Origin: Citrus sinensis
Lineage: Eukaryota > Streptophyta > Magnoliopsida > Sapindales > Rutaceae
Assembly: GCF_022201045.2 (NCBI RefSeq)
Contig: NC_068562.1
Span: 5,376,001-5,440,000 of the forward strand
Length of the DNA stretch: 64,000 nucleotides
Direction: 5' to 3'
The notes under the pieces are model-generated. The model was not told the origin of the DNA. It made no database searches and worked only from the letters and a program-made list of their open reading frames with translations. How positions within the stretch are numbered: the first letter of the stretch is position 1; each line of letters starts with the position of its first letter. Below are positions 54,274 to 64,000 of the stretch, piece by piece. The translations under genes and the position numbers were made by a program.

Positions 54274-57200
54274 TTAACCGTGACACATGCAGTCAGGAGC
54301 AGGATACGTGTATATAGACTGTTTTGGTTTTCTTATTCTAATCTGCCCTTGTCTGTTTTCGTGTCCTTCAACCACTGCCTGCTGAAACTCTGACCAACTA
54401 AGGCTTTTGTTCAAGAAGAGTTGGCCCAGCAATGCCATGTTCGGCTTTATAGTCTTCAAGTTCTCATAAGTTCGGTGTCCCATCTGTTATCATCACAAAT
54501 TCATTTTATTTCTCTGGGGAATCCTAAGCAAACTACAGTTTATGAATGTATTACATTTACTATTAAAAATATTTCTTATTATTTTTTAAATGAATTTTGA
54601 TTTTAGGCAATAACAAAGTCCTTTTAATAATAATTTGGGCTTATGCAGCCTAGTTTTCACATACAAGTTTGACATCAGATAATAGTCCTTAAAAAGCATA
54701 AGAATCATTAAATATTATTCCAAATATAGTTAACAATAATTCAAAGTATAAATATATGGTTAATGATTCTCAAAAGTTCTAACTTCACATTTCCCATCTC
54801 TGTCACCACTAATTAATGACTAAATCCCAATTTTTCACTTGAGCTGCATCAAAAATAAACCATTGCTTTGGCTCATTATAAAATACAGTATTCAAAGTTA
54901 TTTTCTTTAACCTGAATGGATTTGGATGGGCAATAACCACAATATATTTGCAGAGCAAAGCACAGCTTTTCCCAGACTGAACATAGCATTTGATTTTGTG
55001 ATGCCAAATTAAGATGCATTAAAAAGTTCTCTTAAAAATTGGTAATATTACTCACCAATGCATTGTGCATATTTCCTGGGGAAGCAGAGATGAAAATGTT
55101 GCTGTGCATGCTAACATAGTAATCCAGTGCAGCTAACAATGAAGCCTTTCCCTTAACCCCTGCTCTTTCTTCAGAAGAAGCAAGGCTCTTTTTATCTTCC
55201 ATTAGTGGAAACAATCTTCGTAAAGCAGAAATCCTAGCTTCTCCACCATATACCTGAAAATAGTGATCTTAATGAATCAAATCTTGGAAGCAAAACACTT
55301 CTCTAACAGCCAATGTTAATAGGAAATTGACCTTGTGGGAGGCAAGATAAAGACGAGTACTCTTGTCAAACCCCAATGCTGCAAGTAGCAAACCAATCTC
55401 TTCTGGGGTCAATGGGCAACGCCCCTGACTCCTCAACTCTTCGTCAGTGAACTGGGAATTCAGAACCCTTCCCTGCCAAATCATTTGCCGGTACTTGGCC
55501 AGAGCTAGTTTTTCAGCTTTGCCCCCACCAAAATCACAAGCAGAATGAGCCGCCATGTCCTGCATAATCACATGTAAAGAGCATAGGGTCAGATATATCT
55601 TACAACCTGATGAGCGAATTACATGTTAGCCAATTACATTAAGTGAATTTTTTTCTCCATGAGAATAATCAATTACATCCACTTAGTCTGATGGATGTCA
55701 TATATATGAAGAGAACAATTCATTACTTGGAATGGACTCAAAAATTATCTAAAGAACTAGGCAGGCCCAAAAACTATTTTAAGGACAGATAACGTTACAA
55801 TGTAAGCAAATAAATTTATAATCGATGTCAAACTTCCATCCCTGAGTTTTCAGCACTCCGATTCTTGAATCAAGCACAAAGCAAAGATGCAAAATTAAAA
55901 ATTAAAAGAAGCATTTTCTAAAGAATCTGAATCACTGGTTTTTCTGACTTTTAATGAGCTTAAATACTACATGGTAAAACACCTCAAATTTAACCCAACC
56001 CAAACCAACAAGAATTGGATTCTCTGAAACACTAATAGCTTTGGGTCATACCTTATCAAACCGAAGGTGTAGCACGACAAATTTCAGTGGCTCTTGTATT
56101 TTATTTGTATAAGCGGTTTCCTCCAGATGGACATCATCAAGTCCTCTATTTTTTATTGAAGGATACCTTAGGCGACTGACAAGGGCATCTCCAAGTGCTC
56201 TGATATGAGGTACAAAAATCAATGCTTGGAAGTTTGCTTTACAACGTAATCGTTGAATGTCCATCGGCAAGTTGTCAAACGTCAGACGGTGAGAGAATGG
56301 GGAAATTGCAGCAACCCCATAACTGGACCATGTAAAAGTAATTAAAATATCAGGAATTCTTAAGCTAACCAGCTAAATTTCAAAATAACCCCAGAACTAA
56401 GCTCATCTCAAAAATTGAAAAGGTTTAACATTGTGGAACTAAAGTAATGCGAATATCAAATCTTTCAAATATTGTTTCAACCCCATAATGCTCAGCTTAA
56501 TTTAACTATCCAAAAGAAGAATTATCAGAACTAGTACATTTTTTAAATCTTGAAAAAAATGTAAGGCAAACAGAAAGGATCAGTAGAGAACTTGGTACTG
56601 CAATTACTCCATATTGAAATCAACAGTTTCAGGTAACCAACCTCTGGAGTACAGGCAAGACATTCTCTAGGTACCAGTTAGCTGAAGCATGAACTGGTGC
56701 TGTCTTGATTCTGGTGGCACGAATAGCAGTGGCATAATACTCCCTTGTGCTCCAAGAAAACTCATTAGGAAGTTCTTTGACAATAGAAATATCATCTTTT
56801 AATACATTAATAAAGTGATCGACATCATATATATCCATGAAGGAACTGCAAGGGAAAATAAAGGAACATCAGAAAAATCTCTTCCTCAAGATCCAAGGAG
56901 ATTTATACACAAATAGATAAGAAAAAAGAAGGTAAAGGTTACTTCTGGAAAGAATTACCTTGAATCCTGCCAAACAGGATTTACTTCAAGATATGGGATC
57001 ACAAGTGTTGCATTCAGAATTTTTGTAACAGCAACTGCATCACATATCTACAAAGAAAAGAACTTGAAAATCATCACTTGTTATGAAGAAAAGAAGAATC
57101 AGCGTTTGAGTGACGGCAAAATTTGTTCAAAAAGAATAGTAGAAATTTCATGATATAGCATCTTGGCACCACTAGATATTTAGGCAAATTTTAAACAATA

Positions 57201-59638
57201 ATCTTGAAGTACCTACCCCCATTCTCTGCTGGTTTAACCCTCCATCAAGAAATACCTGAATGTATCCTTGAGATTTCTGAGGTAATGCTGCTTCAAACAA
57301 TGGATGAGTCCATCCAACAAAAATTAGAAGCATGAACAAGAATAACCTTGGGAGAAAAGTAAGAAGGTAGAAGATACTTAAGCAAGAGAAAATAGAAACT
57401 CTTAAGTTCCATACTCTGCATGGCATCTATTGAAAATTACAGAAGAAACAACTTATGCGTAGTATTATTTCTTGCACTTACAAGGATTATTTGCAGATTG
57501 AGCACATGATCTCCATCCTTGGTTGGCCAAAGGTAGCCAGAGATCAGACTGCTTGGCATTTGCCTGAATAAAATACAAAGGAAATCAAACTGGGGTTTTA
57601 CAACTTGCGAAACAGAAAGTTACAAAGAAAACATGGATTGTAGTGACAGATTGCTGCTTACACTTGGGCGCTGTAAAGCACTCTTGAACAGAGGTAAGTG
57701 CCTAGGCTTAGGAGCATTTGGTTCCTGCATAACAAAGAAAAACAATGAAAAGCACAAATTATAGCATGATTACAGGTACTTTCCGATGCATACCAATTTC
57801 CCCATCTCAAACATTGCGTTCTACTTTGGAGGTTATCCAAATAGCATTACCAGCAAAAAGTACAAGCATGTGAACTTCTGTATGTCCATATGATTTCCAA
57901 CAAGTATGAAGTGAAATGTTCATATTGCAAATGTTAAGAGCAAAAATACTACCCCATATAACCTTGCCTTGTTTTGCACCCACGAAGCAAGGTTCCACCT
58001 TCAATCTAACCCACTTATATGCAGAGACTCCCAGACGTCAATTGGTTTTGAGAAGGAAACTAGCTTCCAGTGTGATTCAATGTTGACTGCCATTGTTACC
58101 ATCATGCAAGTTATCTTTGTCCATGTTTATAGCTGTCTACAATAAGTTCTGATTTATTCATAAACAAAACCCTTAAACTAGAATAGCATGAAGAAGTCAA
58201 CAGTATAGAAAGACAAAATATACAACATTTGCATACAAAAGTTTGAGGCACATCTGCTCAATATAACGATACTCACTTTCTGGTGTTGCAAAGCACTCTT
58301 GAGCAGAGGCAGGTGCCTAGGTTTTGGACCATTCCATTCCTGCAGTAAACAAATCAATAACTAAATAAAAGTACTTTCCACAAAGGTTCGATTATACACT
58401 CACTGTACCAGATTAAATACAGCATATCCGTAAGCATGTATTGCTGCATATGAACTCATCTCAGTCTAAAAGTGGCATGTGACTTAAGTGAATGGAAAGC
58501 AATCCATGGGAATGTGCATATAGCTTTCCGCATAATAAGCTATCAATATCCCACAACAGATTTACCTTATTAAGGTCTATATGCAAAGATGTTTTACAAG
58601 GAATAAGAAGCAATTATTTTCAATCAATGCTGAGTTTTACCCAAATGACCTTATTGTCTTTTCCATCCCATGAGGACAGGGACCAATCTAACTCAGTGTT
58701 ATCGAGGGAGTTCCAGAATCCAGATGCCTACAGGATTTTCTGAGGGAAAACAGTTTCCAAAGTGATGAAGTAATGGGTCTCATTATTGCTATCTTGGTCA
58801 TCTTGATCTCAGTAAGCTGAGACTGGACCTAACAATAAACAAGCGCCTAATTTGGTATTCACATAATTAATCAATTTGATGACAAATAAGGTTGCATCAC
58901 CGACCATTTAAGCTAACAGCAGTCACTTCTTATCATCTTAGTTTCCAGATATGGAGAATAAATCTACGGCAACTGCAGGGTTTGGAAAAAAAAAAAATTC
59001 CTCCAGCTAAGGTCACTTAGGCAGTCTTCCAGATAACATTGAGCCACGCATGCCAAGCACCACTTCATAGAGAATAGTATTAAGAGCTCTGAGTCAAGCA
59101 TAAAACTCATAAATCCCCCACATGAACCAGATTCACAGCAGACATAATAATCACCAAAACTTAACTCGCCACATTTTCTGACTAATTTGAAATTTAACTA
59201 CAAAAATGCACCAATTCCCCCGCCATTTGTCTTGACATTTGCTTATTTTTAGTAACTTTCACTACTCCTCCATTTTTTCCTCGTATCACTTCACTAGAAA
59301 CTAATTAGACTGTAATCTTGCAATAAAAACGCAAACATCAATAGGAACATTATTTCCGAAACTCCAACAACGGGAGAACAAAAAAGAAAAAATGAAATGA
59401 AATAAAACCTTGATCGGGAACATTCAAATAATGATGAAAAAAAGAAAAAATATTTCTCATGAAAAAAATAACAATAATTTTGAAAGAATGAACATACCGA
59501 GAACATAGAAGGCGAGGCATGGCTTAATGGGCTGAACAAACTAGGCAATAAAACTGGAAAAAGAAGCACCAACAGCCCAGCAAGAGCTCCATTTCTTTGA
59601 GGCTGGTGGTAATCATTACTCTTGTACTGAAACTTCAT
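54274..59638 (-). CDS. O-fucosyltransferase-like protein (plant GT106/DUF246 family) with duplicated second exon
   Basis: Exons 59638-59498, 58339-58277 (2a), 57724-57662 (2b), 57563-57482, 57290-57217, 57047-56959, 56845-56642, 56322-56052, 55559-55332, 55253-55056 and 54483-54274 all join in phase. With one of 2a or 2b the protein has 519 residues, with both 540. Residues about 17-38 form a signal anchor (GALAGLLVLLFPVLLPSL), so it should be a type II Golgi protein. Conserved blocks are YIQVFLDGGLNQQRMG, ATLVIPYLEVNPVWQDS, VVLHLRFDKDM, and near the end FISASPGNMHNAL. The GDP-fucose O-fucosyltransferase-like fold includes the rhamnogalacturonan rhamnosyltransferases RRT1-4; the sugar and acceptor cannot be decided here. 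The start is the first ATG; the reading beginning at 59668 uses TTG. Confidence 0.9.
57662..58339 (-). repeat. Duplicated 63-nt exon pair in the GT106 gene
   Basis: Exon 2a (58339-58277) and 2b (57724-57662) are each 63 nt, same phase, flanked by good splice sites, 615 bp apart. They share 47 of 63 bases and 15 of 21 residues (PKPRHLPL and KSALQ are identical). Flanking intron words also match (CAATCTAAC near 58002 and 58684), so the duplication included intron sequence. Confidence 0.9.
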
Positions 59639-62600
59639 TTTCTGAAAGCTCAGGGCCTCCCAGATCAAAATAACTTCGTCGCCCTATATATGAGTGATAG
59701 CGAAAACCAAACCAATAACCAAGAAATAAGAAAAAAAAAAAAGACAATCAATGGCAACAGCAAAAAGCAGCGGCCATTATCACATGTATCATCACTCCCT
59801 CCATCTATCTTTCTGTCAATGCTCTAAGGCATCTTCATATGGACACCTGTGAACCTCGACTTTGTGGTTTCCGTCATTTTCATGGGACCCAAGTGGGACA
59901 AACTAAGCTTAAAGATTTTGTACCGTTAAACTTGGGGTCACTTACTACAGTTTTATCAAATTTTTTTTTTCTTTTTATTTGCCTATTTTCCAGGTTTCAG
60001 CTTAATGTTTTTTTTAGTTAGTGAACCTAATGCTTACCTCAGATTTTAATCCTATCTAGTATTTTTAAAAAATTTTATTCTGCTTATATTTTAAAAAAAT
60101 ATTTAATCTTTTTTAATATTTAAGAAAAATTTATTTCATTTATATTTTTTTAAAAAATTATTTCCACCCAGATTAAGAAAAAAAAAATTAACTTTCACAA
60201 TATAGTGTTGGGGTTTGGATTGTAACCATTAGCTTTAACCCAGTGGCTGGTTTCAGCTTTTAATGTTAAAAGCCGTTGAGGGAACGGAATCGGACTGTTT
60301 GGGTTCTGTGTTACTTTTTTCGATAAAGTTCATATGTTTTTTCACTTTGGTCCTGCACCGACACCTCGAAAAATTATATGAGAATGGTGGTGATGTTGTT
60401 GCAAGTATTTTGTGGGCCCTCCATTGAAACCGAAAAAGAGCATTGAAGAATCTGCTTTGCTCGAGGGATAAAGATGTTTGTTGATGCATGATTCCTGCAA
60501 AACAGTAATTGCGTGACACCAAAAAGAAGAAATATCTTTTTTTTTTTTTTTTTTCTTTTCCTCTTTTTAAATGCTTCTAACTTTGTGATGAATACTGAAA
60601 TCAAAATTGCTTGAGACATCTTATACCCCCCCCCCCCCCCCAAAAAAAAAAAAAAAAAAAGAAATTGATTGAGACATTGTGATGCTTATAATGGAGAGAT
60701 AATTTCATTATTTGCTCGATAATTGATCAACGAAAAAGCAAGTGCCTTTGCATTTGTCTTCACGGCACGTCATGTTTTCTGATTCTATATTGGTCACGTG
60801 CGTCGGCATCTTCTTGTTGGTTTGTGGATAAATGATGTAAGTTAAACAAATCCGTGACCATTTATGGATAAATATTCTTTTTCAAAACTTTTATGCTTTT
60901 TTTTTCCTCTTCGGGCTGATTTAGGTGAAACTCTGTTCTCTTCATTCTCTAAATTTTTTAAAGTTTGTTTGACATGCAATTAATCTAAATATTTCTTGTA
61001 CTGATTTAATAGGTTGAGTTGAAGTCAAAGGTAATAATCCAATTGAAAAAAAATAGTAATAATGAGATATACAAATAGAAATAGTAACTAAACCATTAAA
61101 TAACAAGATTTGCATTGATGGATAATATTTTTTTCCATATTTGGAAAGTTCGCTATCAGTTGATTATCCATTCGGGAAAAAAAAAAATATATATATATAT
61201 ATAAATAAATAAAGAGAGAGAGAGAGACCCACACACATGCACGTTGATTAATTTTGGATTCATATTTTGGGATGGCTCCCAATACATTTGTAGATATAAT
61301 ATTAAAAGAATAATAATAAAAATAAAAGAAGCTATAGCAAAACTGATCATAAATTTGATTCCTTGTCTAGATTTTTCTTCAGAAACTCATGAAAACCAAA
61401 CCGATGGGCCACCAAGAGTAGGGGATAACGTCAACCTGTCCGAAATGATAGACTCACTTAAAACTGGGTTAAACAAAAACTAGATAAACCATTTAGACCC
61501 ACCAAGAGTTCTTGTTGGGCTATTCAAATGAAGGCCCTGTTAGAATATGTGGATTGAGGGGACTATCATTGGGTTTTATGTATGTATAAGTTGGCCTTTT
61601 GCCATGGCCCCGTTTAATATAATTTTTTAAATAAAATTTATTTAAATAAAGTTTTATAAGTATAATTTTTTAAAAAATTAGTTCTTTGGTTGTTTTATAG
61701 ATTTTTTATTAAAATTATAAAATTACTTTATATTATAAAAAGAATAAAATAAAATTGTCAAATAAGTAAATAATATTTTAAAATTTTTAATATTTTAAAT
61801 ATTCAACATCTACTTCTAAAATCCCGAAATTTGAATTTTTATTAGTAGAGGCAAAATAGCTTCCTTTATCTTTAAAAGCTCTACTATAAAAACAACAAAA
61901 AAATTTGAAAAGAGTTTATGAAATTAAATAAGCATTCATTGTCATTAGATAAGACATACTCAATAGGTACTAAATTTCTTATAAAATTCTTTTTTAATTT
62001 GAATTATTTAAATAAACAAATATAAATATACTCTTTTTTACTTTAAACAAAAATTTAATTAAATAATTAATTAAAATGTTCTTTTAACAATTTCTTATAC
62101 CCACCCCATTTCATAATTTATATTTATATTTTAGATTTTAATTGAAAGTATTTTTTTAATAAAATTTTAAGAATTAAGAATTATGGAGATATAAAATTAT
62201 ATAACAGGAAGAAAATTATTTAATATTTTAATATTTGTATGCATTTATAAATAACAAGAAGAAAATTATTTTAATATTTTGGAAAGAAATTTAATGACAA
62301 AATAATTAACTTTAATTTATGAGTTAGTATTTTATAAATTAAGTTGGGATATTTAAAAGAATAAAATAAAAAAGGGGTGTTGTAAGAATTTTTTGTGGGT
62401 GCTAAAGGCTTCACTCTTTGTGTATTTGCGATAACCCACACCCTAATATACTACTCTATAATAATGAGATGCTTTGGGAAAACAATTCAGTGAAAAGAAT
62501 GTTTCGAAAGGCCTTTAAACTTTAGTAGTCTGCAAAACTAAGTAAACTGAGGTTAGACGTGAAGCCGATAATGCCCGACAACCACACTCTATACCTCAAG

Positions 62601-64000
62601 TAAGATTTTATACAATAAAGTTGTGATCTCAAGTTCCAAAGAACCTTGAAACTTTAATAATAACGTTCTTGCTTTTATGTTGAAAAAGATGAATCTATTT
62701 TTAGACAGGAAGAAGTTATCTTTTCAAAGAAACCTTGAGCTTTATATTGGAGCGTGTCTTAAGGTTATTTTGTCCATTTGGACATATGATGTTTATTTAT
62801 TGGCAGACATCCTTAAGTGGAGTTATTTTAGTTTTCTGGGGTCTTTTAATAGTGACATCCACAAGCTTTGAAGGTAAGAAAACCTCTAATCTCCTTTTGC
62901 CTCTATAGTTGGGCATGTGACAGGCTCTCAGTAGTGTGATACTGCTATTTTTTACAGGGCAGTAAAGGACAACTGACGTGAGTCTCTCTTATTGCTTTGC
63001 AACTTCGCTTAAAGAACCTTTATTCCTATTAGCTCCTATTTTTTATCCCAAAAACAAAGATTTTTTACTTGTTTTCATGATGATATATATTGTTAACATG
63101 TTAATATTGTTCATATGTTGGATCTAACAATCAAATGTTGGGCATATTTATCGAAACTATCCTTTTTTATGAGGGAGCTTATCTTTTAATCTCTGTGAGT
63201 TATCCAGACGTTACTTGACTTTTTTTTACCACATGTCATTAAGTTATTAGCCAATGTCAGCAATCAGATTTTCCCCTAAACACTCACCTATTATGGCTAC
63301 CACCGTTAATGTTATTTTTGCCCACTCTTATTTCCTCACCGTGAGATAATTATAACGGGGTGTGTGTGTGTACAGTAAGTAATAATAAGATATTAGAAAA
63401 TTATCCCCAACTACATATCAAAAGTATAAATAATTGTCAGGAGTTTATAATAATGTCTTAGAATCATCTCAGTTTTTAGTTTTATATCAACCAACTACTT
63501 ACTCTCTTAACTCCATTAGCCACCGTTAAATAATTTAAGTTAAAAGACTAAATTGCATTTAGATTCATCCAGAAGATAGAGCAATATTTTGACAGGTTCC
63601 AAGGACAAAATAATCTTTTATCTTATATTTTTTAACAGTAGCTAATAAAGTCGATAGAAAAGTGTCGGATTTGATATAAAACTAAAACTTAAGATGATTC
63701 GAATTTATAGTGTCTACGTACACTTTTAATACTTTTAAAGTAGTTGAGAAATAATGTTTCTAATATAATACATAAGAGTTATTATCTAATAAAAGATTCT
63801 TTTTGTAATATCTAATAGGGTTAATTCCGTCATGCCCCCAAATGTTTCAACAATGCTCACTCCACACCCAAATCCGTTATTTTGACCGTTTATTCTAATG
63901 GTCAAAGGGCAAATTTGGAAGTTCACGCCCTAAATATTATTTGATATTATTTGATGATAATAAATTAAATTTATTTGATAATTTAATTGATGGGATTATT
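59639..64000. other. AT-rich intergenic region, no gene seen
   Basis: Begins with the promoter and leader of the minus-strand GT106 gene. Holds the C16-A19 tract at 60626-60660, a TA and GA microsatellite at about 61186-61226, and very AT-rich sequence from 61600 to 62400. A GTGTGTGTGTG run is near 63360. Short frames (e.g. 62677-62871) show no resemblance to known proteins. No tRNA or other RNA gene recognised. Confidence 0.5.
60626..60660. repeat. C16-A19 homopolymer junction flanked by a near-perfect 16-bp direct repeat
   Basis: AAATTGCTTGAGACAT lies left of it (about 60604-60619) and AAATTGATTGAGACAT right of it (about 60662-60677). The tract sits between as a possible short poly(A)-ended insertion. 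Confidence 0.85.

Noticed and set aside
59294-59497. Frame continuing past GT106 exon 1
   Set aside because: It is intron read-through after the GTATGT donor at 59497.

Overview
Plant nuclear DNA. The genes have multi-exon GT-AG structures, AT-rich introns and spacers, and plant-only families (NET actin-binding protein, plastid MscS-like channel, plant O-fucosyltransferase/GT106 family). The repeats are typical of a dicot: endogenous pararetrovirus (EPRV), hAT-type element, MITE. A woody eudicot such as Citrus fits, but the species is a guess.

Layout. 1-4440: a scrambled, partly inverted petuvirus-like EPRV that runs off the left edge. 6434-6724 (-): a small coiled-coil SKIP34-like protein. 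7641-12076 (+): ecdysoneless/SGT1 homologue, 5 exons. 13331-15486 (+): nicotinamidase NIC1, 5 exons. 15563-22950 (+): a second, decayed EPRV with LTR-like ends and a tRNA-Met primer site, inserted just after the NIC1 stop codon and bounded by an inverted repeat. 23920-27796 (-): NET2-type actin-binding protein. 30671-32451 (-): a small conserved plant protein of unknown function. 35700-36420: decayed repeats carrying a MITE. 38662-41997 (+): a long coiled-coil protein like Arabidopsis At4g38062. 42898-44199 (-): magnesium-dependent phosphatase 1. 45355-53384 (+): plastid mechanosensitive channel MSL2/3, 13 exons, with a hAT-type element in its last intron. 54274-59638 (-): O-fucosyltransferase-like/GT106 protein with a duplicated exon. 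59639-64000: AT-rich spacer without a recognisable gene.

The genes are unrelated housekeeping or cell-biology genes: NAD salvage, actin organisation, plastid osmotic control, glycosylation, splicing or transcription support. They form no pathway and no cluster. I found no tRNA, rRNA, CRISPR array or bacterial-type operon.

The most interesting items are the second EPRV (repeat ends next to the primer site, flanking inverted repeat, position in the NIC1 3' region), the two 63-nt look-alike exons in the GT106 gene, a hAT-type element with a perfect 8-bp target duplication, a probable GC-AG intron in the MSL gene, and a nested hairpin at 6980-7083. I did not find a convincing wholly new biological system. 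Exon borders were placed by eye from splice sites, reading phase and family resemblance.
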